Positions 34,664-43,613 of a stretch of 54,670 nucleotides of DNA are shown one piece after another. The translations under genes and the position numbers were made by a program. This stretch comes from Alistipes sp. (lineage in GTDB: Bacteria; Bacteroidota; Bacteroidia; Bacteroidales; Rikenellaceae), in assembly GCA_017531305.1 (NCBI GenBank), contig JAFXLG010000012.1:1-54670 (forward strand), read 5' to 3'. The first letter of the stretch is position 1. Each line of letters begins with the position of its first letter. The notes below the pieces were generated by a model. The model worked only from the letters and a program-made list of their open reading frames with translations. It did no database searches and was not told the origin of the DNA.

Positions 34664-34697
34664 TTGCAAATGTAACGATATTTTATTAGTTTTGCAA
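34664..34697. promoter_or_regulatory. Two fully interleaved divergent promoters
   Basis: Plus strand: TTG 34664-34666, 20-nt spacer, TAGTTTTG 34687-34694 (for the DUF115-like gene). Minus strand: TTG 34697-34695, 20-nt spacer, TACATTTG 34674-34667 (for the GT2 gene). Each -33 directly abuts the other promoter's -7 within 34 bp, so polymerase could occupy only one at a time. Confidence 0.7.
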
Positions 34698-34729
34698 AAG
34701 AGCAACAGTATAAACCTCATACCGCAACA

Positions 34730-35626
34730 ATGCGCATTACAGAGAAGATAATATCAGCTTTTAGAGATAGCTTCGAAACAATACTCTTTTTCGCCACAAT
34801 GGTGCTAAAAGAGGATTTTCACAACTACATTAAACGCTCAGGAGCTATAGACTTGGCTCAAAGCCGTTGCATGGCTATTCTGGGCAATGGTCCTTCGCTA
34901 AAGAGGGAGCTACCTCAACTCATCGCTCAACGGGCTTGGGAAGAGAAGGATATATTGGCGGTAAATTTCTTTGCCTTAAGCGAGGAGTTCACTACGGTCA
35001 AGCCCAAATATTACGTCATATCGGACCCTATGTTCTTCCGCAGGGCAGGATACAGCCCGCGCATTGAGTCGCTATATGAGGCTCTCAAGGAGAAGGTCGA
35101 TTGGAAGATGAAACTCTATGTGCAGTATTACAACCCCGAACATTTTGACTACCGCACTGCCATCGGACATAATCCCAACATCGAGATTGTACCATTCCAC
35201 TCCACCGTTTTTCGCGGCTTCCGCAGCGTGGAGTTCTGGTGCTACCGCAGGGGCTTGGGATCGGGAAATTTCGGCACGGTGATTCAGAATGGCGAATTTA
35301 TCGCTCTGCAACTCGGATACCGCAGAATTGAGCTTTACGGTGTGGATCACACGTTGTTGGATGGCTTGACAGTAGATGAAAATAATCGTGTCTGCCGCCG
35401 AAAGAGCCACTACTACGATAGTGAGCAGTCGTACGCCGAGCCGATATACTACAACGCCACCAATCCGCCACGTCCATACACCATGTCGGAGTATCTGAGC
35501 GAAACGGCAGAGCTATTCCGCGGGCATGAGGTGTTAAGGGATTTCGCCCATGAGTGTGGAGCCGAGATTGTCAACCGCACCGCAGGTTCGATGATTGATG
35601 CCTACAAGCGAGAGGCGATGCTATAA
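34730..35626 (+). CDS. DUF115/MptE-like protein, surface-glycan context
   Basis: 298 aa, cytoplasmic. The segment CMAILGNGPSLKRELPQL (about 46-63) is the signature of the DUF115/MptE-like family (6-hydroxymethylpterin pyrophosphokinase-like; also found in flagellin glycosylation factors). YYVISDPMFFR, LGSGNFGTVIQNGEFIALQLGYRRIELYGVDHTLLDG and a Tyr-rich C-terminal half follow. Such proteins often transfer or handle sugars in polysaccharide loci. It is divergent from the GT2 gene, so I infer a glycan role; a sialyltransferase-like fold is an alternative. Confidence 0.65.
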   Translation: MRITEKIISAFRDSFETILFFATMVLKEDFHNYIKRSGAIDLAQSRCMAILGNGPSLKRELPQLIAQRAWEEKDILAVNFFALSEEFTTVKPKYYVISDPMFFRRAGYSPRIESLYEALKEKVDWKMKLYVQYYNPEHFDYRTAIGHNPNIEIVPFHSTVFRGFRSVEFWCYRRGLGSGNFGTVIQNGEFIALQLGYRRIELYGVDHTLLDGLTVDENNRVCRRKSHYYDSEQSYAEPIYYNATNPPRPYTMSEYLSETAELFRGHEVLRDFAHECGAEIVNRTAGSMIDAYKREAML

Positions 35627-35631
35627 AACAG

Positions 35632-35672
35632 TGATGGAGTGCCTTACTTTAAGCACTCCATCATTATTTATA
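35632..35672. terminator. Bidirectional terminator
   Basis: An 11-bp perfect stem (TGATGGAGTGC / GCACTCCATCA) followed by TTATTTATA, between the convergent DUF115-like and DUF5106 genes. Confidence 0.8.
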
Positions 35673-35684
35673 CACTCTTCAGGA

Positions 35685-36641
35685 TTACTCCGCCTTCTCT
35701 TCAGTCTTTGCTGCCTCGCCAGCCTGCTTGGCTGCTACGCTCTGCATTACGCTCGACAGATACTGCTCCACCTGCTCGGCTGAGGCATTCTTGAGCAAGA
35801 CATTCTTCTTGTCGTCCAGAAGATAGATGCGTGGCAAAACTCGCAGGTCGTAGAGATTATCCTTAAGAATCGCGCCCGTAGCATCGTAGGCATTTACCCA
35901 CGAGGAAGAGATCTCGCTCTTGTACTTATCCCACAACTCCTTGTCTCCAGATGGCGAGATAGCCACAATCTTCAAACCTCCAGCACGCTCCAGATACGAA
36001 ATCAGGCGAGCCTGCGAAAGGCGAAAACGCTCCAAACGACAATTCATATCGCCCGGGGTATAGAAGTAGAGAATCGTTGCGGCTGAGTTTATCTCCGAGA
36101 GTTTGGCTTTTGTGCCGTCAATCAACGTCAAGTCCAAATCTACGGCAGGAGTACCAGGCTTATTCATCTCAAGCATCACGAGTTGCGCCTGATATGGGGC
36201 TTTGGCATCCTTCTTTATCTTCTTCGACACCAATGCCTTCTGCAGCAATGCGCTATATGCCATCTCGTTATAGAGTGGAGAGCTGATGCTGTAAAGATGC
36301 TTGTCGGCTACCGCCAACAGACGCGCAACGCCTGTCTTGCAGGACTCGGCACGCTTCACGGCTGCAGCCCAACTCTTATCCAACTGCTCGGCATTAAGCA
36401 ACGAAATGAGCGAAACCATATTGGTAAAGCCCTCCTCCAACTGTTGATCGGTCAACGTGTTGAAATCAGCCTTCTCCCAATAGTGCTCACTAAGATATGC
36501 GGCACGCTCCAGAGGGGCTGTGATGCTCTCAGGGATGGTTATCATAGGGAAGCTCTCGCTGGCAGCCTGCTCCTGAGCCATCGCTCCAGAGAGGGAGAGA
36601 GTCGCAAAAAAGAGTGTTAATAAAATTATAGTTCTTTTCAT
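35685..36641 (-). CDS. DUF5106 thioredoxin-like secreted protein
   Basis: 318 aa from the ATG at 36641 (MKRTIILL). The signal peptide ends near SGAMAQ. The N-terminal helical part (LERAAYLSEHYWEKADFNTL) is typical of the Bacteroidota DUF5106 family; the C-terminal half is a thioredoxin/TlpA-like fold (ATILYFYTPGDMNCRLERF, LRVLPRIYLLDDKKNVLLKNA). Only one Cys remains where a CxxC would be (GDMNC), so it is unlikely to be a simple disulfide reductase. Last gene of the minus-strand series, 87 nt after the GH43-like gene. Confidence 0.75.
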   Translation of the reverse strand: MKRTIILLTLFFATLSLSGAMAQEQAASESFPMITIPESITAPLERAAYLSEHYWEKADFNTLTDQQLEEGFTNMVSLISLLNAEQLDKSWAAAVKRAESCKTGVARLLAVADKHLYSISSPLYNEMAYSALLQKALVSKKIKKDAKAPYQAQLVMLEMNKPGTPAVDLDLTLIDGTKAKLSEINSAATILYFYTPGDMNCRLERFRLSQARLISYLERAGGLKIVAISPSGDKELWDKYKSEISSSWVNAYDATGAILKDNLYDLRVLPRIYLLDDKKNVLLKNASAEQVEQYLSSVMQSVAAKQAGEAAKTEEKAE

Positions 36642-36728
36642 ATCCAAAATCAATTTATTTCTGGGGCAAAGATATACCTTTATTTGCTATAGCGCAACTT
36701 ATAACCTCATTCTTTCCGCCACCATGCG

Positions 36729-37664
36729 TTACAACGCCTCGATCTTATCCACCACAGACTTCTTAACCTTGAAGATTGTGCCGTGACGCAGACCTTTAGG
36801 GATAGAGATCTCATCCGAGATATCCACCCAATTCTTTAGATCCAGAGAGCGCACAGCACCATATTTACCTTCGCTGTATTTATCAAAATAGACCACCCAC
36901 GAGCCGTCAGCCTCACGAAGTGTGGTAGGACCTTCAGCCCAATAATTTCCAGTGATAGGCTCCGAAGGTGCGGTGTATGGACCTTGCAGACGCTCAGCAT
37001 AAGCCACTCGGATATTCTTCTGAGCCACAGGCGACCGAGTCTCATCCTTCAGGAACATCACAAATCGACCCGCATCGGGGATAATTGTCGAGTCAATCAC
37101 GCTAAAGCCATGATCATAGAGAAGGAATGTAGGCGAGAAGGTCTTGAAATCCTTGGTCGTAGTGGCATACATGCGATGCGATAGGTTGCTTTCGCGAGGC
37201 TCGGCAGTCTCCGCGAAACGACCATCAATGGTAGCTGCCCAATAGATCATATATTCGCCACTCTGCTTATCATAAGTGATCTCAGGTGCCCAGCAATTAC
37301 GCACACCCTCTTCGTGCGCCATAACAGGGATAAATTTCTGCTCGGACCATGTGATAAGATCCTTGCTCGAAGCGTAGCCAATGCCATTCTCGGTCCAGCT
37401 GACAGTCCACACCATGTGGAAGAGTCCGTCACCGCCAATAATGATACATGGGTCGCGCATCAGCTTATCGCGGCTCAACTCTGGCTGCAGAAACGAAGCA
37501 TCGTCCTTGAGTGAAGTCCAATTACGACCATCCTCGCTCTTAGCCAGATGCAGACCATCTTCGCCATTACCCTTAAAGTATGAGAACAGATATACCTCCT
37601 GCTCGCTGCAGCCTATAAAAAGAGCCGACATGAGCAACATCACAAAAAGAGACAACTTTTTCAT
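36729..37664 (-). CDS. GH43-like beta-propeller lipoprotein
   Basis: 311 aa from the ATG at 37664 (MKKLSLF); the longer frame lies inside the preceding gene. Lipobox LFIGC19. Five-bladed propeller features of GH43-like hydrolases: LMRDPCIIIGGDGLFHMVWT (base Asp), CWAPEITYDKQSGEYMIYW, and WAEGPTTLREADGSW (acid Glu). Likely an arabinofuranosidase/xylosidase-type or galactosidase-type activity on the cell surface; related families (GH117, GH32-like) cannot be excluded. Starts 10 nt after the NapH-like gene. Confidence 0.8.
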   Translation of the reverse strand: MKKLSLFVMLLMSALFIGCSEQEVYLFSYFKGNGEDGLHLAKSEDGRNWTSLKDDASFLQPELSRDKLMRDPCIIIGGDGLFHMVWTVSWTENGIGYASSKDLITWSEQKFIPVMAHEEGVRNCWAPEITYDKQSGEYMIYWAATIDGRFAETAEPRESNLSHRMYATTTKDFKTFSPTFLLYDHGFSVIDSTIIPDAGRFVMFLKDETRSPVAQKNIRVAYAERLQGPYTAPSEPITGNYWAEGPTTLREADGSWVVYFDKYSEGKYGAVRSLDLKNWVDISDEISIPKGLRHGTIFKVKKSVVDKIEAL

Positions 37665-37674
37665 TTTTCTAAAA

Positions 37675-39231
37675 TCACTTATGTTGATTAAAACCCTTGA
37701 CCACAATAGCCTTTTCGGGCTTGGCAGGGCATAGATATTCACACTTTCCACAACCGATACACAAAGCCTTCTCGATCTGAGGATACTTCTTGCGATCCAC
37801 CGCCGAACGCACCATCTTGATAGCCTCGGCAGGACAATGCTCGGCGCAATTTCCGCACTCACGGTTATCAGTGGTAATCACGCAACGATCCTTCAAAAAT
37901 ACGGCATGTCCCAGACGCGTCATCTTCTTCTGCTCGCGCCCCAGCAACTCTATGGCTCCCGTAGGACAAACCTCACCACGAAGAGTGCAGTCATATAGGC
38001 AATAACCCTTATCGAATTTGAGCGTTGGTTGCATGATTCCCTGCAGACCATACTCCCAAATGGCTGGTTGCAAGACCTGAGTCGGACACTTCGAGATGCA
38101 GAGGTTGCACGCCGTACACTTGGCTTGCAGATTCTCGATGCTTCCCACCCCAGGAGGAGCTATGGGTCGCGGACCTCGCTTGTGCGCACCACCATTTTGC
38201 CCGCCATGACCGCCATGCTCTCCATGAGAGCCATGTTGCATAGCCCGACCTGCCGCCTCGCCACGTCTTTGAGCCTGCATAACAGGCACTGACGCAAATG
38301 CCGCCACAGTCGATAGAAAGGCTTTACGAGAAACGCCACTCTGCTTATCTATTTTTACTTGATGCTCAGCCACTTTACTTCGAGACGATGCACCTCCCAC
38401 GCCAAACGATATTGCCCCTTGCGAGCAATCATCTATACAATCGAAGCAAACCACGCAACGCGAAGGATCGACCCGATGATTGGCTGTGTCTATAGCCTCA
38501 GCCTTACATTTGCGACCACACACGCCACACGAAGTACATTTTTCGGTATTGATGTCAATCTTGACAAGCGAGAATCGACTCACCTCGCCCAGCAGAGTTC
38601 CCACAGGACACCACGCTGTACAATATCGGCGACCCTTAAGCCATGCCAACACCCCAATCAAAAGCATCATCACCAGAGCCACGACAAAGCTCAACCACGA
38701 CACAGTGATAGGCTCACGACCAAACCAATCGCCCACAAACACCGCAAGCACATTATTTATCGCCTGCACTATAGGGCGGAAACCCTGATAGATGATTCTG
38801 CCAAAGATGCTGTAGGGATCTATCAAAGCTACGCCAACGCCAACTCCCGCAGCGATAAAACCTACCGACACCAAAAGCACTCCATAGCGTAGCCATTTGT
38901 TTGGCTTATGGAATCCAAAACGCAACGCAGCCTTCTTATCCCTGCGCTTATGCAGCCAATTCACACCATCCTGCATCGTACCCAAAGGACAAAGTGTAGA
39001 GCAATAGATTCTGCCAAAGAGCAGAGTCAGGACCAAAATCCCCACCACAACGCCCATGCTGACACTCAACAGGGCGGGAATGAATTGCAGCGAAGTGAGC
39101 TTCATGCCCAATCTACGCAACGAGTCAATCTCAATCAGATCATTGCCCCAATCCGAGAATGTGGCAACAAGCAATAGCAGGCAAAGCAACGAGACTGCAT
39201 ATCTTATCCTTCTATATATATTCTTTCTCAT
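37675..39231 (-). CDS. NapH/CcoG-like polyferredoxin membrane protein
   Basis: 518 aa. Four to five membrane segments in the first 215 residues carry two CxxxCP motifs (CSTLCPLGTMQDG, CTAWCPVGTLLGE) characteristic of NapH/NosR/CcoG-type proteins. Then a two-cluster ferredoxin (CTSCGVCGRKC, CVVCFDCIDDC), a signal-like segment and a His/Gly-rich linker (GSHGEHGGHGGQNGG), and a second ferredoxin block (CTACNLCISKCP, CYLYDC-like CLYDC...CP, CGNCAEHCP, CIGCGKCEYLCP). It should move electrons between quinol or cytoplasmic donors and partner redox proteins. The stop is followed by the GH43-like gene; it starts 4 nt after the aldo-keto reductase. Confidence 0.85.
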   Translation of the reverse strand: MRKNIYRRIRYAVSLLCLLLLVATFSDWGNDLIEIDSLRRLGMKLTSLQFIPALLSVSMGVVVGILVLTLLFGRIYCSTLCPLGTMQDGVNWLHKRRDKKAALRFGFHKPNKWLRYGVLLVSVGFIAAGVGVGVALIDPYSIFGRIIYQGFRPIVQAINNVLAVFVGDWFGREPITVSWLSFVVALVMMLLIGVLAWLKGRRYCTAWCPVGTLLGEVSRFSLVKIDINTEKCTSCGVCGRKCKAEAIDTANHRVDPSRCVVCFDCIDDCSQGAISFGVGGASSRSKVAEHQVKIDKQSGVSRKAFLSTVAAFASVPVMQAQRRGEAAGRAMQHGSHGEHGGHGGQNGGAHKRGPRPIAPPGVGSIENLQAKCTACNLCISKCPTQVLQPAIWEYGLQGIMQPTLKFDKGYCLYDCTLRGEVCPTGAIELLGREQKKMTRLGHAVFLKDRCVITTDNRECGNCAEHCPAEAIKMVRSAVDRKKYPQIEKALCIGCGKCEYLCPAKPEKAIVVKGFNQHK

Positions 39232-39235
39232 GGCA

Positions 39236-40606
39236 CTACTCTATTACGCTACGTCTTAGCTCTTCAACCAATTTATCTATGCGCTCCATCTGATGTGGGA
39301 TCATCAACCCTTGAGGGCATTTTGGAGAACACTCGTCACACCCCACGCAGTGATCGGCACGTGCTGACTCCTTCACATTGTTGCGATAGCGATTCAGGAA
39401 GATACGTCTGCGGCGCAAATACTCCTCATCGTGACGCATATTTGGATTTGGCAGAGTCATATCCGCCACACACTTGTTATATACCCTCAAGATACCTGCA
39501 ATATCCACCCCATAGGGGCATGGCATACAATAGAGGCAATCGGTGCAATCTATGCGGCGACCCATCTTATAGAGATCCGCCGCTTGATGCAGAAGCTCAA
39601 TCTGCTCCTCACTCAGAGGCTTGAAGTCGATGAATGTTTGGCAGTTTTCCACCACATGATCCATCAGCGTCATACCGCTTAAAACTGATAAGACATAAGG
39701 ATACGATGCGCAGAACTTCAACGCCCATTCGGCAGCCGTCATCTCGGGATCGTTTGCCGAAAGCAACTCCTCAACCTGCGGCGGCAGATCAATGAGTGAG
39801 CCGCCACGTATAGGCTCCATCACGATGACTGGGATCTTACGCTCCGCCAGACGATTATACAACTCCTCGGCGATACGTTTTTCGTCTCGCCAATCGAGCC
39901 AATTCATCTGAATCTGCACAAAATCCCACTCCACGGGCTGACTCAAGAGCCACTCGAAAAGTGGCAGATCGCCATGAAACGAGAAGCCCAACTGGCGTAT
40001 CCGCCCCTGACGTTTCTGCTCCAAAAGGAAATCCAGCACGCCTTGATCAATATAGAGATTCTGGAATACATATTGGCGCGAAATACTATGGCAAAGGTAG
40101 TAATCGAAATACTCCACTCCGCAACGCTCCAGCTGTGTAGAGAAGATCTCCTTAGCCTCCTGCAGAGTCTTTGCCGAAGGTGGCATCTTGTCTGCCAAGA
40201 AGAAACTTTCGCGTGGATATTGCTTCAGAATCGAGCCGATCATCGCCTCGCTCTCGCCCTTATGATACATCCACGCCGTATCAAAATAGTTCACTCCACG
40301 CGAGTAGGCATACTCCACCATCTTGCGTGTAGGCTCCTCATCTATACTTCCCGTATAACGATCGCCCCCGATGGTCGGGAAACGCATACAACCAAAGCCC
40401 AACAACGAGATCTGATCGCCATTTTTAGGATTACGGCGACAAGTCACCTTGCCATGCACCTGCTCCACGTCAGCCATCGGCTCCGACTTTTTTGCATTGC
40501 CACACGCCGAGAGCCCCAATGCTCCCGCCACAACGCCCGCAGCCATAGAGCCCAAAGCCTCGCGGCGAGTCATCAGCCGAGAAAGCAAACTATTTTTTTG
40601 TTCCAT
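39236..40606 (-). CDS. Exported aldo-keto reductase with ferredoxin domain
   Basis: 456 aa from the ATG at 40606 (MEQKNSLL). The N-terminus has a Tat-type motif (MTRREALGSMAAG, R14-R15) and a lipobox-like LSAC, so it is probably exported folded and perhaps lipidated. The aldo-keto reductase barrel keeps the tetrad D, Y (FDTAWMYHKGE), K (LADKMPP) and H (YLCHSIS). The C-terminal ferredoxin has CTDCLYCMPCP and CVGCDECSPKCP. Paired with the NapH-like polyferredoxin 4 nt downstream, which could feed it electrons. Substrate unknown. Confidence 0.85.
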   Translation of the reverse strand: MEQKNSLLSRLMTRREALGSMAAGVVAGALGLSACGNAKKSEPMADVEQVHGKVTCRRNPKNGDQISLLGFGCMRFPTIGGDRYTGSIDEEPTRKMVEYAYSRGVNYFDTAWMYHKGESEAMIGSILKQYPRESFFLADKMPPSAKTLQEAKEIFSTQLERCGVEYFDYYLCHSISRQYVFQNLYIDQGVLDFLLEQKRQGRIRQLGFSFHGDLPLFEWLLSQPVEWDFVQIQMNWLDWRDEKRIAEELYNRLAERKIPVIVMEPIRGGSLIDLPPQVEELLSANDPEMTAAEWALKFCASYPYVLSVLSGMTLMDHVVENCQTFIDFKPLSEEQIELLHQAADLYKMGRRIDCTDCLYCMPCPYGVDIAGILRVYNKCVADMTLPNPNMRHDEEYLRRRRIFLNRYRNNVKESARADHCVGCDECSPKCPQGLMIPHQMERIDKLVEELRRSVIE

Positions 40607-40607
40607 G

Positions 40608-41405
40608 TTATCTCTTTTCTTCGTGTTCACGAATAAACTTAAGCATCAGGGCATACGCCGGGTCACACATATTGTGACCATAGCCATCCAACTCATACAG
40701 CGTCACATCCTTATGCCCTACCAAACGTAGCATACGCCACATATAGGCATTCTCCTCGTATCTGCCCAACATCTCCAGCTCCCTATCGCCCGACAAGATC
40801 AAGATAGGAGGAGCATCGGCTCTGACATGATACATCGGAGCAAGGCTATCCACGATTGGCTGCTTGTCTGAAATACCCCTTGAGCGTCTCTCCTCGAAGT
40901 GGGTGATGGCTTGACCGCTGAATGGGATCACACCCGCCAACTTATCGGCATCGAGACAATACTTCGCCAAATAGCTCTTATCCAGAGCGACCATGCTCAC
41001 CAGATAACCGCCAGCCGAATGACCTGCCAGATATATCTTTTCGCGACTGCCGCCATACTGCTCGATATTATTGAATACCCACTCCACAGCCTTCGCCGCA
41101 TCGTCTATAATCTGCCGAACCTTGACATGAGGCGAGAAACGATAGCCCACACCTACTACCACTGCTCCATCCTGAAGCGTGGGCTGTGGAATATCTCTGC
41201 CACCACCGGTAAGACCGCCACCATGGAACCACACGATAACGGGGCGATCCTTAGCTCCCTTCTCGTAGCTCACATCCACGCGACACATCTTCTGCGAATA
41301 CTCATCATCGGCACGGTAATTAATACCATTTACTCTCTCTCGCTCGGCACCATACAGCGACACTACGCCAACGAGTGCCACCACCAACAACATTACCCTC
41401 TTCAT
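40608..41405 (-). CDS. Secreted alpha/beta-hydrolase (esterase/lipase)
   Basis: 265 aa from the ATG at 41405 (MKRVMLLVVALVGVVSLYGAE signal peptide). BD-FAE/hormone-sensitive-lipase-like: oxyanion-hole HGGGLTGG, nucleophile elbow GHSAGGYL, Asp in ILSGDRELEM, and His in YGHNMCDP. Probably a periplasmic carbohydrate or small-molecule esterase. Its stop is 1 nt from the aldo-keto reductase ATG, and its start overlaps the end of the upstream gene region closely. Confidence 0.82.
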   Translation of the reverse strand: MKRVMLLVVALVGVVSLYGAERERVNGINYRADDEYSQKMCRVDVSYEKGAKDRPVIVWFHGGGLTGGGRDIPQPTLQDGAVVVGVGYRFSPHVKVRQIIDDAAKAVEWVFNNIEQYGGSREKIYLAGHSAGGYLVSMVALDKSYLAKYCLDADKLAGVIPFSGQAITHFEERRSRGISDKQPIVDSLAPMYHVRADAPPILILSGDRELEMLGRYEENAYMWRMLRLVGHKDVTLYELDGYGHNMCDPAYALMLKFIREHEEKR

Positions 41406-41410
41406 ATAAA

Positions 41411-42088
41411 TCAACTTTTTCTAATCTTTTCGATAAACTCTACATGCATCTCCCACAAAGGCTCTGTGGCAAACCAAAACTCGCGTGCTTCGGTCTTTTT
41501 ATTAGGATGCTCCGAACGACAATCTGCCCGATATGCCTCATCGACAGGGTGCTGCTCGGCGATAAACTCCTCCCACCACTCTCTGTGGCGAGAACTCAGC
41601 TCCTGCAAAACCCCCTTCTCAAGCTCGCCGCTACGCATATAACTCTCCCACAACGTCAGGAGATGATACTCTGGAGTCTTGGGCGAGATCGAAAAACGAG
41701 CCGACTCCAGACAATCCCAATCCTCCAACGACACGTAACTAAAGGCAAGCATCACGTTGGCTTCGAAATGATCCTCCTCGTCAAAATCCGTCACACACTC
41801 CCACAATGCCACAGCCATCTCGACCTCACCGATCTGCAGATGATCCGAAGCCGAGCGATAGAATAGCTCGATCAACGCCCGCGAGTTCTTATCTTCCCAA
41901 TCTAAGGTCAAAGGCTCCTCGCCTGCCAGATCCAGAAATTTTTGTACCGCATCGAAACGCAATTCGCAAGCTACAGCATACCGTCCTTTAAGCTCTTTCT
42001 CCTCGACTTGGCGCAACAAGCGGGTATAATCTACACCCTCGACTCGCATCACGCCACCACCTAGGGGCTTAATTTCGACTCTTGCCAT
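41411..42088 (-). CDS. Helical-repeat (TPR-like) protein of unknown function
   Basis: 225 aa from the ATG at 42088. Not recognised as a named family. Predicted mostly helical, with TPR-like pairs (DHLQIGEVEMAVALWECVTDF, HFEANVMLAFSYVSLEDWDCLESA, HLLTLWESYMRSGELEKGV) and a conserved-looking end (HPVDEAYRADCRSEHPNKKTEAREFWFATEPLWEMHVEFI). Acidic, no signal peptide. The start overlaps the cstA 3' end by 20 bp and it precedes the esterase, so it is embedded in the operon. Confidence 0.65.
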   Translation of the reverse strand: MARVEIKPLGGGVMRVEGVDYTRLLRQVEEKELKGRYAVACELRFDAVQKFLDLAGEEPLTLDWEDKNSRALIELFYRSASDHLQIGEVEMAVALWECVTDFDEEDHFEANVMLAFSYVSLEDWDCLESARFSISPKTPEYHLLTLWESYMRSGELEKGVLQELSSRHREWWEEFIAEQHPVDEAYRADCRSEHPNKKTEAREFWFATEPLWEMHVEFIEKIRKS

Positions 42089-43502
42089 CACGCTTGAGCT
42101 TTATGCACATCGCAACACCGACCACAAATGTCAACACACCTGCCAAACCGTATGCCAATGGAGTTGAACCCATACCGACAAACTGGTTTGATGTAAAGAC
42201 AAAGCATGAGACGATATAGGTCATAAACAGAGCAGGCAACAGAGCTACCCAATAGTTACGCTTACGCAGGTAGAGGTAACATACGATTACCCACAATACC
42301 ACCGCCGCCAAAGTCTGATTTGACCATGCGAAGTAACGCCAGATAACATCAAAATCGACAAGCGTGATACCTACACCTACTGCAAACAATGGGATGGAGA
42401 TCATCAAGCGGCGAGCGATGCTCTTCTGCTCGATGTTGAAGATATCGGCAATAATCAATCGAGCCGAACGGAAAGCAGTATCGCCCGAAGTGATAGGAGC
42501 TGCCACAACTCCCAACATAGCCAAAATACCACCCACAATGCCAAGTGTAGTGACCGAGATATTATTCACTGCCCATCCAGCATCACCACCATGCTCGGCA
42601 AGAGTTGCCGCCAAGCTATCAGGACCATGGAAAAATGCCATGGCGATAGCAGCCCAAATCAGAGCGATGATAGACTCGGTGATCATCGAGCCATAGAACA
42701 CCTTGCGGCACTCCTTCTCATTATTCACACAACGCGCCATTAGCGGAGACTGTGTAGCGTGGAAACCCGAGATAGCACCACAGGCGATAGAGATAAACAA
42801 GGTTGGCATGATAGGCATCTTATCGGCATTGGGCTGATAATTCTTCAACGTGTCGAATGTAAGGTCAGGCACAGTATAATCTCCCGTAAGGATTACCCAC
42901 AACAAACCTGCTGCCATAAAGATCAATGCCGCGCCGAACAGAGGATAGATCTTAGCAATGACCTTATCTACAGGCAGGAGCGTAGCTATGAAGTAATATA
43001 TAATAATCAAAATCACCCAGCCTATACGAGGCACCGCAGGGGCAAGATTTGCAAGGATTCCCGCAGGCGAGAGGATAAATACAGCACCCACCAGCACCAA
43101 CAGGAAGATAGAGAATACTCGCATCACCTGACGGACATTGTTGCCAAGGTAGTGACCTATGATCTCTGGCAAGCTCAAGCCATCGTGACGCAAGACAATC
43201 ACACCTGAGATATAGTCGTGCATGGCACCCATGAAGATACCACCCAACGTAATCCACAAAAATGCCACAGGACCGAAACAAGCTCCCATGATAGCACCGA
43301 AGATAGGACCCACACCCGCGATATTCAACAGCTGGATGAGGAAGGTACGCCAACGTGGCAATGGGATATAATCTACGCCGTCATAAAGACGCTTAGATGG
43401 CACCTCCGCCTTAGAATCGATTTGGCATACATGCTCCAGATAGCGACCATAGAAGATATACGCCAAAACCAAAAGCGATAAACAAATCAAAAAAGTAATC
43501 AT
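42069..43502 (-). CDS. cstA: Carbon starvation protein CstA-family transporter
   Basis: 477 aa from the ATG at 43502 (MITFLICLS). Polytopic inner-membrane protein of the CstA family (peptide or pyruvate uptake in E. coli). Family hallmarks: GVDYIPLPRWRTFLIQLLNIAGVGPIFGAIMGACFGP, GAMHDYISGVIVLRHDG, ISGFHATQSPLMARC, PITSGDTAFRSARL and WRYFAWSNQTLAAVVLW. Shorter than the ~700-aa E. coli protein but normal for Bacteroidota. First gene of a tightly packed minus-strand operon, with a palindrome in its promoter. Confidence 0.92.
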   Translation of the reverse strand: MITFLICLSLLVLAYIFYGRYLEHVCQIDSKAEVPSKRLYDGVDYIPLPRWRTFLIQLLNIAGVGPIFGAIMGACFGPVAFLWITLGGIFMGAMHDYISGVIVLRHDGLSLPEIIGHYLGNNVRQVMRVFSIFLLVLVGAVFILSPAGILANLAPAVPRIGWVILIIIYYFIATLLPVDKVIAKIYPLFGAALIFMAAGLLWVILTGDYTVPDLTFDTLKNYQPNADKMPIMPTLFISIACGAISGFHATQSPLMARCVNNEKECRKVFYGSMITESIIALIWAAIAMAFFHGPDSLAATLAEHGGDAGWAVNNISVTTLGIVGGILAMLGVVAAPITSGDTAFRSARLIIADIFNIEQKSIARRLMISIPLFAVGVGITLVDFDVIWRYFAWSNQTLAAVVLWVIVCYLYLRKRNYWVALLPALFMTYIVSCFVFTSNQFVGMGSTPLAYGLAGVLTFVVGVAMCIKLKRDGKSRN

Positions 43503-43544
43503 ATGTGTAGTAGTTTTAATTATCATTCTTCTCTATGCCTCAAC

Positions 43545-43573
43545 TTAGGAGACAACTCCTAACTTAGGCAAAA
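43545..43573 (-). promoter_or_regulatory. cstA promoter with operator-like palindromes
   Basis: Seven-base arms TTAGGAG and CTCCTAA around ACAA (43545-43562), overlapping a second repeat CCTAAcTTAGG (43558-43568). On the minus strand TTTTG (43573-43569) is followed after 21 nt by TAAGTTGA, a poor -7 box, so the palindromes would sit between the promoter elements. Confidence 0.45.
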
Positions 43574-43613
43574 CGATACGCGAATTTAATGAAAAATCCG
43601 CAAAAAAAGGCTA

